Positions 36,033 through 46,055 of a stretch of DNA of 64,000 bases are shown in pieces; position 1 is the stretch's first letter; every line of letters begins with the position of its first letter. The stretch is from contig CAIKMQ010000009.1 of the NCBI GenBank assembly GCA_903828565.1, forward strand, positions 1 through 64,000, read 5' to 3'. The notes beneath the pieces are model-generated. The model made no database searches and was not told where the DNA came from. It worked only from the letters and a program-made list of their open reading frames with translations. The stretch comes from an uncultured Leptolinea sp. (lineage in GTDB: Bacteria > Chloroflexota > Anaerolineae > Anaerolineales > Anaerolineaceae). The translations under genes were made by a program, and so were the position numbers.

Positions 36033-36044
36033 GCACAAATGTGC
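36033..36044. promoter_or_regulatory. Second dyad at the lexA transcription start
   Basis: GCAC-AAAT-GTGC, a 4-4-4 dyad of the same geometry as the SOS box but different arms, over the expected start site. It may be an operator for another factor or chance. Confidence 0.3.
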
Positions 36045-36060
36045 AGTAATGGAGGAAGTG

Positions 36061-36771
36061 ATGGTCAAACGCTCACAGGGAATAGGTCCACGTCATTCAA
36101 AGATACTCACCTTTATGGAGAAATACCAGAAGCAGTACGGCTTCCCACCCTCCATCCGCGAGATCTGTGATGAGACCGAGATCTCCTCTACATCCGTGGT
36201 CAATTATTACCTGGATCAACTGGAGACCTGGGGATACATCCACCGCGAAAAGAATATCTCGCGCGGTATCACCCTGATCAAAGATGCTCTAGATCGGCTG
36301 ATCTCAGAGAATGTCACCCCGATTACTGGTAAATTGGATGACCTTGTACGCATTCCCCTGATGGGCCGGATCGTTGCCGGCCTGCCCATTCCGGTACCAC
36401 CTTCCGATCTGGCTTATTTCGATCCCGAATCTGCTATCGACATCGCCCGCAGCATGCTGCCGCAGCGCGAAAAACCTGAAGAGCTCTTTGCCCTTGAAGT
36501 TCAGGGGGAATCCATGGTGGATGCCATGGTCAATGATGGCGATGTGGTCATCATGAAGAAGGCCACTGAAGCGCATAATGGTGAAATGGTCGCCGTCTGG
36601 CTTTTAGATAAAGACGAAACCACCCTCAAGTATTTTTACCGTGAGGGTGGTAAAGTTCGCCTGCAACCTGCCAACCGGACAATGCAGCCCATCATTATTG
36701 ATGACCCGCGCACCGTGCAGGTACAGGGAAAAGTGCTGATGGTGGTCCGCCGCCTGCCTGCGGCTGCCTAA
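36061..36771 (+). CDS. lexA: LexA repressor
   Basis: 236 aa from the ATG at 36061, which has GGAGG 5 bases upstream; the ATG at 36049 overlaps that ribosome-binding site and is less likely. N-terminal winged helix with FPPSIREICDETEISSTSVVNYYLDQL, cleavage site Ala-Gly in IVAGLPIP, catalytic Ser in GESMVDAM and Lys in DETTLKYFY. RecA-assisted self-cleavage should relieve repression during DNA damage. Some N-terminal insertions make it longer than the E. coli protein (202 aa). It overlaps the convergent ZIP gene by 4 bases. Confidence 0.95.
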   Translation: MVKRSQGIGPRHSKILTFMEKYQKQYGFPPSIREICDETEISSTSVVNYYLDQLETWGYIHREKNISRGITLIKDALDRLISENVTPITGKLDDLVRIPLMGRIVAGLPIPVPPSDLAYFDPESAIDIARSMLPQREKPEELFALEVQGESMVDAMVNDGDVVIMKKATEAHNGEMVAVWLLDKDETTLKYFYREGGKVRLQPANRTMQPIIIDDPRTVQVQGKVLMVVRRLPAAA

Positions 36772-37580
36772 CCCAGGGCTACATCCAATAGCATCATCAC
36801 CGCAAACCCGACCATTGCCCCGATGGTCGCAATATCTGTGCTCTCGCCGCGTTGCGATTCGGGGATCAATTCTTCCACTACAACATAGATCATTGCTCCG
36901 GCTGCGAAAGACATCGCATATGGTAGTATCGACCGGATGCTGATAACAGCCAGGGCTCCAAGCATAGCAGCTATCGGCTCCACAAGTCCGGAAGCCTGCC
37001 CGAACATAAATGCTTTTAGACGGGAAAATCCTTCTCCTCTGAGAGGAACGGAGACAGCCATTCCTTCGGGGAAGTTCTGCAGCCCGATACCAATAGCCAG
37101 TGCGATCGCTGCGGAGAGGGATGCAGAAGGGAGGCCGGCCGCGGCAGCTCCGAATGCTACGCCAACTGCCAATCCTTCTGGAATATTGTGCAGGGTAATC
37201 GCCAGCACCAGCAGCACCGAACGCTGCCACGAAGTTTTAATTCCTTCCGACTCAGACATTTCAAACCCGAGATGCAGGTGGGGAATGACCTTATCGATTG
37301 CATACAGGAAACCCCCGCCCAGCAGGAACCCCACCACCGGCGGTACCCAGGGAATTAGTCCGAGCTGGCCGGACAGATCGATGGATGGAATGAGCAAACT
37401 CCAGCAGCTGGCTGCGATCATGACACCGGCTGCAAAACCGAGCATTCCAACCAGTAACCGCCGGTTAACGTTCTTATTGAAAAAAACGAAAGCCGCGCCG
37501 AGGGCTGTGATACTCCAGGTAAATAACCCCGCCAACAGGGCTTGCGTGACTTGAGATGTCGAAGAGAGAAAAGCAATCAT
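36768..37580 (-). CDS. ZIP family metal transporter (GufA-like)
   Basis: 270 aa with about eight membrane segments. Conserved metal-site helices HNIPEGLAVGV and NFPEGMAVSVPL lie near residues 145-200. It probably imports zinc or another divalent metal into the cell. It lacks the long His-rich loop of many eukaryotic ZIPs, having only a short loop with HLHLG. GGAG lies upstream of the ATG. Confidence 0.92.
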   Translation of the reverse strand: MIAFLSSTSQVTQALLAGLFTWSITALGAAFVFFNKNVNRRLLVGMLGFAAGVMIAASCWSLLIPSIDLSGQLGLIPWVPPVVGFLLGGGFLYAIDKVIPHLHLGFEMSESEGIKTSWQRSVLLVLAITLHNIPEGLAVGVAFGAAAAGLPSASLSAAIALAIGIGLQNFPEGMAVSVPLRGEGFSRLKAFMFGQASGLVEPIAAMLGALAVISIRSILPYAMSFAAGAMIYVVVEELIPESQRGESTDIATIGAMVGFAVMMLLDVALG

Positions 37581-37680
37581 AAAATCTCCTTAGGATTGCA
37601 ATTATAACGAGATAACAACCCGATAAAAGGGGGCGTATAAGATATGCTGATTACAAAAACCTTGCGGTTTTTCTTTCCTG

Positions 37681-38823
37681 TTATTTTTTACCGAGGACGA
37701 CCACACTGCTGCCCCAACTCCGTAAACCAGGGATGATGGAGGTGAGCGCGTCATCGATTTTTGTCATTCGGTATGCAAAGTTCAGCCCGGATTTAATCCC
37801 GAATTTATTCAGTGCCAATAGTGGATAACGGAATATACTTCCGTGTTGTATATAGCGTGCTGTCGGAAAAGCCACGGGAAGAACAGCCAGGCGGCTTTTC
37901 GTCAGTGGTTGACAGTAAACCCCTTCCTCGCGTTTTCCAAAAATCCGCGTACCAATGGCATAGAAGGGCGTCCGCCAGGGATCATTAGCCGCAAACCTGC
38001 CGCCACTCTTCAAGACCCGGGCTGCCTCCGGAAGAGCCAGATCGGTCTGCATGTGGTGTAAACATCCGCCGGAAAAAATACCATCCAGCACACCAGTAGC
38101 TAACGGTATCTCTTCAGCGATGCCGACCACCCCGAATAATTGACCATCTACTTTAAACTCTCTGGCCAGAGCAATTGCGCATTTGATCTCGCCCAGCATC
38201 GGTGTAATCGCCCAGGCCGCGTATGCTCCGGCCAGCAAGAACTTGACGGCGTGGATACCTTTCCCGCCCAGTTGTGCCATCTGATTCCCGGTAATCGGCA
38301 ACAGATGTTCATAAGCTTCCATCTGCGTCACGCTGTCATAGACCGCGTCCAACCATATTTCGGCTGGGTAAGGGAAGTTTACTTGCACCGCCTGGGGAGC
38401 CTGGTATATCTTCGCAATCGACTGGTAGGCATCTGTGTTTTTAATCTGCTCAGCTTCCATCGCTGCGGCCAAATTGTAGTGAGACATTTCCTCATAGGCT
38501 TCGGCGTAACGCGGCAGCAGCAGGTCGACCGTCCGCTTAACACCCGCGGGTACCAGCATCTCGGGAGCCAGCAGGATCGGAACACCGTCCACAATCGGGT
38601 AGGCTGCTTCATGATCCTGGCGAAGCATCACCGTGGGAGTAATACCAATCGGCGCGACTAATTCGCCCCGCGAATTCACGGCGTGCTCCCTGGCGATGAA
38701 TGTGTGCTTTGTCTCGGCTTCAGCAACTTTCAGAGTCTTCAAAACCAGGGGTTGCCTTGTTTCCGGGCAAACCAGGGTAGACCAAAATCCTGACTCAATC
38801 TGGATATCCTGCTTTATTTCCAT
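37681..38823 (-). CDS. Methyltransferase-like protein with N-terminal Trm112-like segment
   Basis: 380 aa. Residues about 14-90 look like a Trm112-type module (LVCPETRQPLVLK and YPIVDGVPILLAPE), although only one Cys of the zinc ribbon is present. The C-terminal part has a DGIFSGGCLHHMQ and EAARVLKSGGRFAAND pattern of class I SAM methyltransferases, with a weak glycine motif. The substrate is unknown. It lies just beyond the ribosomal protein terminator. Confidence 0.65.
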   Translation of the reverse strand: MEIKQDIQIESGFWSTLVCPETRQPLVLKTLKVAEAETKHTFIAREHAVNSRGELVAPIGITPTVMLRQDHEAAYPIVDGVPILLAPEMLVPAGVKRTVDLLLPRYAEAYEEMSHYNLAAAMEAEQIKNTDAYQSIAKIYQAPQAVQVNFPYPAEIWLDAVYDSVTQMEAYEHLLPITGNQMAQLGGKGIHAVKFLLAGAYAAWAITPMLGEIKCAIALAREFKVDGQLFGVVGIAEEIPLATGVLDGIFSGGCLHHMQTDLALPEAARVLKSGGRFAANDPWRTPFYAIGTRIFGKREEGVYCQPLTKSRLAVLPVAFPTARYIQHGSIFRYPLLALNKFGIKSGLNFAYRMTKIDDALTSIIPGLRSWGSSVVVLGKK

Positions 38824-38892
38824 ATGCGCTCCATGATACCAATTACCATTTTGTATATCCTACCATACTTGCAGACAGGCCTGCCACGAATG

Positions 38893-38926
38893 AAAAAGAC
38901 CTCGTGGAGGATTCCACGAGGTCTTT
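38893..38926 (-). terminator. Terminator of the rplJ-rplL operon
   Basis: 14-bp stem AAAGACCTCGTGGA / TCCACGAGGTCTTT with a 4-base loop, followed on the minus strand by TTCATTCG after a T-run of the stem. It lies 20 bases past the rplL stop. Confidence 0.85.
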
Positions 38927-38945
38927 GGCTTTAAGACTTCAGGTC

Positions 38946-39323
38946 TTAGGCGACTTCCACCACAGCGCCGACTTCTTCGAGTTTCTTCTTGGCATCGGCA
39001 GCGGCGTCTTTGGTCACGGCGTTGAGAACCTTGGAACCAGCGGTTTCGGCCATTGTTTTGGCTTCAACCAGGCCCAGGTTGGTGAGCTGGCGGATGACCT
39101 TGATGACTTCGATCTTCTTGGCGCCGGCATCTTTGATGACGACATCGAACTCAGTCTTTTCTTCGACGGGTTCAGCGGCGGCAGCGCCACCAGCGGCGGC
39201 GGCAACGGCAACAGGAGCGGCGGCGGAAACGCCCCACTTCTCTTCCAGTTGTTTTACCAGTTCGGCGGCTTCCAGAACGGAAAGGGCGCTCAGTTGTTCT
39301 ACGATTTTAGCTAAATCAGCCAT
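38946..39323 (-). CDS. rplL: 50S ribosomal protein L7/L12
   Basis: 125 aa. N-terminal dimerization domain (1-32), an Ala/Pro-rich flexible hinge (about 33-55), and the C-terminal factor-binding domain with [21 protein letters not shown]. It forms the ribosomal stalk that recruits elongation factors. AGGAG lies 8 bases before the ATG. It ends the transcription unit started by the L10 leader. Confidence 0.97.
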   Translation of the reverse strand: MADLAKIVEQLSALSVLEAAELVKQLEEKWGVSAAAPVAVAAAAGGAAAAEPVEEKTEFDVVIKDAGAKKIEVIKVIRQLTNLGLVEAKTMAETAGSKVLNAVTKDAAADAKKKLEEVGAVVEVA

Positions 39324-39409
39324 TTTACTTTCTCCTTACTTATCTATTACCAGCAATAGCCGGTTGTTTATGAACTTTCCTGCGGATCATCTCACCGCGA
39401 GGCCTGTAC

Positions 39410-39931
39410 CTACCCGGCTTTTTCCGAGTTGGCTTTGATGACTGCGGCCAGGCCGCGGGCGGGTTCCACCAGGGTGCGAACCAGCTGGCTTGCTGGAGCC
39501 TGCAGCATACCGAGTAATTTGCCACGCATCACGGGCAACGGCGGCAGGTCGGCCAGTGCTTTGATCTGGCTGGCGCTCATCAACTGAGTGCCCAGGTAGC
39601 CGCCTTTCACCTTGAACACCTCATTGCCTTTGACGAAATCTGTCATGGCCTTGGCCATGGCGGGTGCATCTGTGAATGCGAAGCCAACCGCAGTGGAGCC
39701 GGTCAGTAGATTCTCATCCACAGGGATGTTCTGGGCTTTGAATACGTTCGTGAGCAGGGTATTCTTTACGACATGGAACTCACCACCTGCTTCGCGGGCT
39801 TTGCTGCGAATGGTGTTGATGCCTTTCATATCCAGGCCGGAGTATTCGACCAGGATCATAGCCTGGCTTTTCTTCATCCAGTCTACGTATTGTTCCTGCA
39901 TTACGCCTTTGTGTTGCTTGCTAAATGCCAA
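39410..39931 (-). CDS. rplJ: 50S ribosomal protein L10
   Basis: 173 aa. The N-terminal rRNA-binding domain contains LVEYSGLDMKGINTIRSKAREAGGEFHVVKNTL, and the C-terminal helix binds L12 dimers. It begins with TTG at 39931, with GGAGGTG 9 bases upstream, so the TTG is firmly supported. It anchors the L12 stalk. A leader hairpin upstream probably gives autoregulation. Confidence 0.96.
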   Translation of the reverse strand: MAFSKQHKGVMQEQYVDWMKKSQAMILVEYSGLDMKGINTIRSKAREAGGEFHVVKNTLLTNVFKAQNIPVDENLLTGSTAVGFAFTDAPAMAKAMTDFVKGNEVFKVKGGYLGTQLMSASQIKALADLPPLPVMRGKLLGMLQAPASQLVRTLVEPARGLAAVIKANSEKAG

Positions 39932-39939
39932 TGTACTTT

Positions 39940-40110
39940 CACCTCCTTCCGTTCAAAAAATAAAAGCCTTCGCCGGAATAGTGCGCGGGCGAAGGCTTAA
40001 AAACGTCCAGATGACTGGGGTGTTTTTATCCTCTCCTCGGCTGGTACTATTAAGCCCACAGGGGGCACCGGCTGTCTTCGGTGAAGATCAGTTTATTGAT
40101 TTGTTAAGTA
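39940..40110 (-). promoter_or_regulatory. L10 leader (autoregulatory 5' leader of rplJ-rplL)
   Basis: The 183-base gap between rplA and rplJ is GC-structured and ends in a terminator-like hairpin directly before the rplJ ribosome-binding site, as expected for the L10 leader RNA that binds the L10-L12 complex. The detailed fold of the upstream arm was not verified. Confidence 0.65.
39955..39998 (-). terminator. Attenuator hairpin in the L10 leader
   Basis: 11-bp perfect stem AAGCCTTCGCC / GGCGAAGGCTT followed on the minus strand by TTATTTTTTG, 15-20 bases before the rplJ Shine-Dalgarno site. It looks like a complete intrinsic terminator. Confidence 0.75.
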
Positions 40111-40114
40111 TACC

Positions 40115-40837
40115 TTACTCAACCAGATCTGTCATGGTCTGGGCAGCTGTTGTATCCAGCTTGATGCCAGGGCCCATGGTAGAAGTAATGGTAATGTGTT
40201 TGAGATAGATACCTTTTGCGGCAGATGGACGGGCTTTCTTGATCGCGTTCATCAGGGTCGCGAGGTTATCGAACAGCTGCTCTGCGGTAAAAGAAACCTT
40301 ACCGATGGGTGCGTGGATGTTGGCAGTCTTGTCGAGGCGGAATTCCACACGCCCGGCTTTTGCTTCCTGGATCACGCGGGGGAGATCCGGGCCATTGGCC
40401 ACGGTACCAGCTTTAGGATTCGGCATTAAACCGCGGGGGCCAAGTACGCGACCCAGCTTACCTACTTTACCCATCATATCGGGGGTGGACATGGCGACAT
40501 CAAAATCGGTCCAACCGCCGAGGATCTTGTTGACCATTTCATCCGTGTCGCAAATGACATCAGCGCCGGCCTGTTGGGCCAAAGTTGCAGCTTCACCCTG
40601 TGCAAAAACGAGTACGCGTACTGTCTTGCCCAGGCCGTGAGGTAACACAACCACATCACGCACCATCTGATCAGCCTGACGGGGATCCAGACCCATGCGC
40701 ATGTGTACTTCAACTGTCGCATCAAACTTGGTAATAGAGGTATCCTTCACCAGCTGGACAGCTTCCTTGGGGGTGTATGCCTTATCAGCATCTACTTTGG
40801 CTTTTGCAGCCAGATATTTCTTTCCGTGTTGTGCCAT
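40115..40837 (-). CDS. rplA: 50S ribosomal protein L1
   Basis: 240 aa from the ATG at 40837, with AGGAG 8 bases upstream; the 15-residue extension comes from the intergenic spacer. The two-domain L1 fold is clear: [40 protein letters not shown] and the C-terminal [12 protein letters not shown]. It binds 23S rRNA at the L1 stalk. Confidence 0.97.
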   Translation of the reverse strand: MAQHGKKYLAAKAKVDADKAYTPKEAVQLVKDTSITKFDATVEVHMRMGLDPRQADQMVRDVVVLPHGLGKTVRVLVFAQGEAATLAQQAGADVICDTDEMVNKILGGWTDFDVAMSTPDMMGKVGKLGRVLGPRGLMPNPKAGTVANGPDLPRVIQEAKAGRVEFRLDKTANIHAPIGKVSFTAEQLFDNLATLMNAIKKARPSAAKGIYLKHITITSTMGPGIKLDTTAAQTMTDLVE

Positions 40838-40886
40838 TTTTTCTCCTAGGTGGTTCAGGCGGATCCTCGCGGACCCTCCCACAGGG

Positions 40887-41312
40887 TTAGTTTTCTACTG
40901 TTATACCCATATTGCGGGCAGTTCCTTCGATCTGACGTATGGAGGCTTCGATATCGAAAGAGTTCATGTCTTTTGCCTTGATCTCAGCGATCTCGCGGAG
41001 CTGGGCACGGGTAACTTTACCAACCTTGTTCCGGTTAGGTTCAGCGGAGCCTTTTTCGATCCCTGCTGCTTTGCGAAGCAGAACAGCAGCGGGGGATGAC
41101 TTAAGCACGAAAGTGAACGAGCCATCACTGTAGATAGTAATCTCTGCAGGGATGATGTCACCCGTCCGATTGTTGGTGCGGGCATTGTATTCCTTGCAGA
41201 AAGCCATGATATTCAAACCATGACCAGCCAGCGCCGGGCCAATGGGGGGCGCCGGATTTGCCTTACCGGCAGTGATGTTCAACTTGACCATTGCTTTAAT
41301 TTTCTTTGCCAC
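40887..41312 (-). CDS. rplK: 50S ribosomal protein L11
   Basis: 141 aa, GTG start at 41312 with AAAGGAGAG upstream. The N-terminal [31 protein letters not shown] segment and the C-terminal rRNA-binding domain ([19 protein letters not shown]) are typical. It binds the GTPase-associated region of 23S rRNA. Confidence 0.97.
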   Translation of the reverse strand: MAKKIKAMVKLNITAGKANPAPPIGPALAGHGLNIMAFCKEYNARTNNRTGDIIPAEITIYSDGSFTFVLKSSPAAVLLRKAAGIEKGSAEPNRNKVGKVTRAQLREIAEIKAKDMNSFDIEASIRQIEGTARNMGITVEN

Positions 41313-41399
41313 TTTTTCTCTCCTTTGTGGTCATAACGGATGATTCGAGGTTCACCCTTCCACCTGTCTCAGCCCTCGTACGGACTGGAATTACCTAAG

Positions 41400-42074
41400 T
41401 TAAGCGCGTTCCACCTGCAAGAAATCAAGCTCTACCGGTGTCTCGCGGCCAAACATATTGACCATAACGCGCACCTTCGTGCGTTCCATATCAATTTCTG
41501 CCACGTTGCCGCGGAAGTCATTGAAAGGTCCATCCACAATGCGAACCCGTTCGCCGACCTTGAAGGTCATTTTGACGACCGGCGCTTCTGCTTCCATACG
41601 CTTCAAGATCTGATTGACTTCTTCAGAACGCAAAGGCGTAGGAGCATTGCCCATCCCAACAAAACCGGTAACGCCTGGGGTATTGCGAACAACATACCAC
41701 GATTCTTCTGTCAGGATCATGTTTACCAGAACATACCCCGGGAAGACATGGCGTTCTACCGTCTTCCGTTTACCCTCTTTGACCTCGATCTCTTCCTGTG
41801 TCGGGATGACCACATCAAAGATCTTGTCTTTCATGCCCATCGTTTCAATACGCTGTTCCAGGTTATGGCGAACCTTGTTTTCATACCCTGAATAACAGTG
41901 GATCACATACCAGGCGCGGGTGTCGCCGGCCTGCTCGATGGATTGCTGTATAGTGAGGTCAGGAGCACCGGGAGTATCCATGCTTAGAGGTGCGCCAGGA
42001 ACATCCGCCTTTCCCTCGGCGGAAGTTTCAGCTTCCTGTAATTCATCAAAATCTTGATAGTCCTGCGGGTCCAT
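41400..42074 (-). CDS. nusG: Transcription termination/antitermination protein NusG
   Basis: 224 aa. A 50-residue acidic N-terminal extension (rich in Asp and Glu) precedes the NGN domain (WYVIHCYSGYENKVRHNLE) and the C-terminal KOW domain (FKVGERVRIVDGPFNDFRG). GAGG lies 6 bases before the ATG, so the extension is probably real. It binds RNA polymerase and links transcription to translation or Rho. secE lies 29 bases upstream. Confidence 0.95.
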   Translation of the reverse strand: MDPQDYQDFDELQEAETSAEGKADVPGAPLSMDTPGAPDLTIQQSIEQAGDTRAWYVIHCYSGYENKVRHNLEQRIETMGMKDKIFDVVIPTQEEIEVKEGKRKTVERHVFPGYVLVNMILTEESWYVVRNTPGVTGFVGMGNAPTPLRSEEVNQILKRMEAEAPVVKMTFKVGERVRIVDGPFNDFRGNVAEIDMERTKVRVMVNMFGRETPVELDFLQVERA

Positions 42075-42103
42075 TCAATCCTCAATTCCGGCGGGAGATG
42101 CAG

Positions 42104-42319
42104 CTAAGCCAGGATCAGGGCGATTAATCGAGAAAATGCAAAATCCATCAAGCCCAGGCCTGCCGCCATGATCACCAACACCAGGAGAACAATCTTTGTC
42201 AGATGCCAGGCATCTTTTGGGGTCGGCCAGTTGACTTTGCGGATCTCGCCCACTGTTTCGCGGAAATACCGCTGCACAAAATTCGGTTGTTTGACTTTTA
42301 CGATCTTCTCGGTCACCAC
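42104..42319 (-). CDS. secE: Preprotein translocase subunit SecE
   Basis: 71 aa, GTG start with AGGAG 5 bases upstream. The amphipathic helix FRETVGEIRKVNWPTPKDAW precedes a single membrane segment (about 43-65), the minimal SecE. It is part of the SecYEG channel. It lies between tRNA-Trp and nusG, the common bacterial arrangement. Confidence 0.95.
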   Translation of the reverse strand: MVTEKIVKVKQPNFVQRYFRETVGEIRKVNWPTPKDAWHLTKIVLLVLVIMAAGLGLMDFAFSRLIALILA

Positions 42320-42392
42320 AATCTCCTTTTTTTACCCTCTGCGAGGGTCTTACGGCTAAAACGCCGCCTTTACGACGGCGTCCGCTTACTTC

Positions 42393-42468
42393 TGGCAGGC
42401 CAGGCAGGAATTGAACCCACAACCTCCTGTTTTGGAGACAGGCGCTCTGCCAATTGAGCTACTGGCCT
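42393..42468 (-). tRNA. tRNA-Trp (anticodon CCA)
   Basis: Acceptor stem AGGCCAG/CTGGCCT, discriminator G, anticodon stem CCTGT/ACAGG with loop CTCCAAA giving anticodon CCA. The 3' CCA is encoded (42393-42395). It lies within the secE-rpmG gap, typical of this operon. Confidence 0.95.
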
Positions 42469-42475
42469 AATTGAA

Positions 42476-42505
42476 CAATCAGCGGAGCTTACACCCCGCT
42501 GATTG
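42476..42505 (-). terminator. Hairpin after rpmG, before tRNA-Trp
   Basis: 10-bp stem CAATCAGCGG / CCGCTGATTG with a 10-base loop, then TTCAATTAG on the minus strand. It could be a weak terminator or a processing signal between rpmG and tRNA-Trp. Confidence 0.5.
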
Positions 42506-42511
42506 GTGTCG

Positions 42512-42682
42512 CTACTTTGTTTCGCGGTGCGCTGTGTGTTTCTTGCAGCGTGAGCAGTACTTTTGTAATTCCATCCGGCCAGGATCGTTGCGGCGATTCT
42601 TTTCGGAAGTATAGTTACGCTCCTTGCACTCGGAGCATGCCAGGGTGATCACCGGGCGGATATCTTTCTTCTTGGATGCCAT
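42512..42682 (-). CDS. rpmG: 50S ribosomal protein L33
   Basis: 56 aa. Begins [19 protein letters not shown] and keeps two CxxC pairs (CSEC and CSRC), the zinc-binding form. It is a small protein of the 50S subunit near the E site. A GGTAAG-like stretch follows tuf; the gene is co-transcribed with tuf and tRNA-Trp. Confidence 0.93.
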   Translation of the reverse strand: MASKKKDIRPVITLACSECKERNYTSEKNRRNDPGRMELQKYCSRCKKHTAHRETK

Positions 42683-42723
42683 ACTTACTTACTCGGGTTG
42701 CCCTCACGGGCGCCACCCTCTCC

Positions 42724-43926
42724 TTAGTCCAAAATCTTGGTGATCACGCCGGCGCCTACGGTGAGGCCGCCTTCGCGAATAGCAAACTTAGAGCCCAGCT
42801 CCAACGCTACCGGAACGATCAGTTCCACTTCCAGGTTCACGTTGTCGCCCGGCATGACCATTTCGATGCCAGCAGGTAACTTGATGTTACCGGTCACATC
42901 CATGGTCCGGATATAGAACTGCGGACGATAGCCATTGAAGAATGCCTTGTGTCGGCCGCCTTCGTCCTTCTTCAGTACGTACACTTCGCTCATGAACTTC
43001 TTGTGCGGTGTGATCGATCCCGGTTTCGCGATCACCTGACCGCGCTCCACGTCTGTGCGCTCAATACCGCGCAGCAGCAGGCCCAGGTTGTCGCCAGCAC
43101 GGCCTTCGTCCAGCAGTTTGTGGAACATTTCCACACCCGTGCAGACTGAAGCGCGTGTCTTTTCCTGCAGGCCTACGATCTCGACCGGTTCACCGACCTT
43201 GATCAAACCACGATCGACACGACCGGTCACCACGGTCCCGCGGCCCTTGATAGAGAAGACATCTTCCACCGGCATCATGAACGGTTTGTCCACGGCACGT
43301 ACCGGCTCGGGGATGTATTCATCTACTACACGCATCAGTTCCTTGATGCACTGGTATTCAGCAGCTTCGGGATCTTTGCTTTCGCTTTCCAGCGCCAGCA
43401 GCGCGGAACCGCGAACGATCGGGGTCGTGTCGCCGGGGAACTTGTAGCTGGTCAGCATTTCGCGCAGCTCCAGTTCCACCAGTTCCAACAGCTCAGGATC
43501 GCCCATCTGGTCTACCTTGTTCAGGAAGACAACGATGCTCGGTACTTCCACCTGGCGGGCCAGTAAGACGTGTTCCTTGGTCTGAGGCATCGGTCCATCC
43601 GGAGCCGCTACCACCAGGATCGCGCCGTCTACCTGCGCCGCACCTGTGATCATGTTCTTGATGTAGTCGCGGTGGCCAGGCATATCCACGTGCGCATAGT
43701 GCCGCTTGTCTGTCTGGTACTCTACGTGCGCAATGTTGATCGTGATTCCACGCGCCTTCTCTTCCGGTGCGTTGTCGATCTGATCGTACGCTCGGAATTC
43801 CGCCAATCCACGCAGCCCGCACCATTTCGTGATCGCTGCTGTCAATGTCGTTTTCCCATGATCAATGTGTCCCATGGTGCCTACATTCAAATGCGGCTTC
43901 GACCGATCAAATTTCTGCTTCGCCAT
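42724..43926 (-). CDS. tuf: Elongation factor Tu
   Basis: 400 aa. G domain with [17 protein letters not shown] and NKVD, followed by domains 2 and 3 ([13 protein letters not shown] and the C-terminal [19 protein letters not shown]). It delivers aminoacyl-tRNA to the ribosome. It directly follows fusA, as in the str operon. Confidence 0.97.
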   Translation of the reverse strand: MAKQKFDRSKPHLNVGTMGHIDHGKTTLTAAITKWCGLRGLAEFRAYDQIDNAPEEKARGITINIAHVEYQTDKRHYAHVDMPGHRDYIKNMITGAAQVDGAILVVAAPDGPMPQTKEHVLLARQVEVPSIVVFLNKVDQMGDPELLELVELELREMLTSYKFPGDTTPIVRGSALLALESESKDPEAAEYQCIKELMRVVDEYIPEPVRAVDKPFMMPVEDVFSIKGRGTVVTGRVDRGLIKVGEPVEIVGLQEKTRASVCTGVEMFHKLLDEGRAGDNLGLLLRGIERTDVERGQVIAKPGSITPHKKFMSEVYVLKKDEGGRHKAFFNGYRPQFYIRTMDVTGNIKLPAGIEMVMPGDNVNLEVELIVPVALELGSKFAIREGGLTVGAGVITKILD

Positions 43927-43954
43927 AACGTGAGCTCCTGATAATGACTGCTAC

Positions 43955-46027
43955 TTATGAATTAATGATCTTTTGCGCTACAGTTTCAGAAACCGGCGCG
44001 TAATGGTCAAACTCCATGGTGAACACACCACGGCCCTGTGTGGCAGAACGCAGCTCGGTAGCGTAGCCGAACATCTCGGAAAGCGGGACATTGGCATTGG
44101 CTGCCTGCGCGTTACCAGGACGGGTATCCATCCCCAGGATGGTGCCGCGGCGGGAATTGACCTGACCCAGGATATCTCCCAGGTATTCTTCTGGAATTAC
44201 AACTTCAACCTTCATGATCGGCTCCAGCAGAACGGGGGCGCCTTTTTGCATGGCCTCTTTGAAAGCAAATAAGCCTGCCATTTTGAATGCCATTTCGCTG
44301 GAATCTACTTCATGGAACGAACCATCGATCAGGGTGACTTTAACATCCACGATCGGGTATCCTGCCAGCACCCCTGTTTCAGATGCTTCCTTGACACCTT
44401 TTTCGATCGCGGGAATGTACTCTATCGGAATGGAACCGCCAAAAATCTTGTTCTCAAATACGACACCTGAGCCGCGTTCCACCGGTTCGACGTTGATGAC
44501 AACGTGGCCGTATTGGCCCTTACCGCCGGACTGTTTGACATAACGGTAATCCACCTTGGTTACCTGGCGGGTGATGGTCTCGCGGTATGCAACGCGCGGA
44601 CGGCCCACATTGGCGTGAACTTTGAATTCGCGCATCATGCGATCCACCAGAACATCCAGGTGCAATTCTCCCATGCCTTCAATGATTGTCTGACCATTGA
44701 CCGCATCAGTGTGCACACGGAAAGTGGGGTCTTCTTCGGAGAGTTTCCGCAGGGCTTCAGACATGCGGGACTGGTCCGAGGTTGTTTTGGGTTCAATGGC
44801 GATGGAAATGACCGGTTCAGGGAAAGTGATGCTTTCCAGAACGATCTGGTTGCTGGGGTCTGAAAGGGTATCGCCAGTGAAGGATTCCTTCAAGCCAAGA
44901 ATGGCTGCGATATCACCAGCATATACTTCTTCAATGTCTTCCCGGTGATCTGCATACATGCGGATCAGGCGGCCGACACGTTCACGTTTCCCTTTGCTGG
45001 AATTGAAGATCGTTGTACCCTGGGTGACCTTACCGCTGTACACGCGTAAATATGCCAGCCGGCCAACATACGGATCGGTAACGATCTTGAAGACGAGAGC
45101 GCTCATTGGCTCATCATCTCCCTGGTTGCGGGTCAGTTCTTCGTTCGTGTGCGGGTTGAAACCCTTCACCGCCTCAACATCCGCGGGGGATGGGAGGTAA
45201 TCTATCATTGCATCCAACAGGGGCTGCACGCCCTTGTTCTTAAGGGAAGAACCGCAGAAGATGGGAGTGACCTTGTTGGCTAGTACAGCCTGGCGTAAAG
45301 TCGCCTTCAGTTCAGCAACAGAGATCTCTTCGCCTTCCAGGTATTTGACGGTCAGATCATCATCGAGTTCAGCGATCGATTCCACCAGTTTTTCGCGGTT
45401 GGCCTTCGCCGCCGCAAGCATATCTGCAGGAATCTCCGCCTCACGGGGCTCACGACCCATCTCATCTTCCCAGAAGATGGCTTTCATTTCCATCAGATCC
45501 ACAACGCCTTTGAACTCAGCTTCCGATCCAATGGGCATTTGCATGGGCAGAGGATTGGCGCCGAGACGGCTGCGGATACTTTCGATCGTCCGTTCGTAGG
45601 ATGCGCCTACCCGGTCGACCTTGTTGGAAAAACAAATACGTGGAACATTGTAGCGATCTGCCTGTCTCCAAACGGTCTCGCTCTGTGGTTCCACGCCTTG
45701 CACTGAGTCAAAAATGACCACACCACCGTCGAGCACGCGTAAAGAGCGCTGTACTTCGGCAGTGAAGTCGATATGTCCCGGTGTATCAATAATATTGATT
45801 TGATAACCCTTCCACTCAGCAGAAACAGCAGCAGATACGATGGTGATACCACGTTCGCGTTCCTGTTCCATCCAGTCGGTAACGGTCGTGCCGTCATCCA
45901 CCGACCCGATGCGGTAGGTCTTACCAGTGTAAAACAGGATACGCTCTGTGGTTGTTGTTTTACCAGCGTCAATATGGGCAATAATGCCGATATTCCTGTA
46001 TTTCTCAAGCGGAAAGTTACGCGCCAT
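43955..46027 (-). CDS. fusA: Elongation factor G
   Basis: 690 aa, full length. G domain with [23 protein letters not shown] and NKVD; later domains II-V, ending in [16 protein letters not shown] and a short C-terminus. It promotes translocation of tRNA and mRNA on the ribosome. It lies 28 bases after rpsG and 28 before tuf. Confidence 0.97.
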   Translation of the reverse strand: MARNFPLEKYRNIGIIAHIDAGKTTTTERILFYTGKTYRIGSVDDGTTVTDWMEQERERGITIVSAAVSAEWKGYQINIIDTPGHIDFTAEVQRSLRVLDGGVVIFDSVQGVEPQSETVWRQADRYNVPRICFSNKVDRVGASYERTIESIRSRLGANPLPMQMPIGSEAEFKGVVDLMEMKAIFWEDEMGREPREAEIPADMLAAAKANREKLVESIAELDDDLTVKYLEGEEISVAELKATLRQAVLANKVTPIFCGSSLKNKGVQPLLDAMIDYLPSPADVEAVKGFNPHTNEELTRNQGDDEPMSALVFKIVTDPYVGRLAYLRVYSGKVTQGTTIFNSSKGKRERVGRLIRMYADHREDIEEVYAGDIAAILGLKESFTGDTLSDPSNQIVLESITFPEPVISIAIEPKTTSDQSRMSEALRKLSEEDPTFRVHTDAVNGQTIIEGMGELHLDVLVDRMMREFKVHANVGRPRVAYRETITRQVTKVDYRYVKQSGGKGQYGHVVINVEPVERGSGVVFENKIFGGSIPIEYIPAIEKGVKEASETGVLAGYPIVDVKVTLIDGSFHEVDSSEMAFKMAGLFAFKEAMQKGAPVLLEPIMKVEVVIPEEYLGDILGQVNSRRGTILGMDTRPGNAQAANANVPLSEMFGYATELRSATQGRGVFTMEFDHYAPVSETVAQKIINS

Positions 46028-46055
46028 TTTTTCTCGTTTTTTCTATTCTCGCCAA

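Noticed and set aside
42075-42422. 115-codon frame over secE and the tRNA-Trp region
   Set aside because: It is an out-of-frame reading of secE and the tRNA; secE itself is clear.
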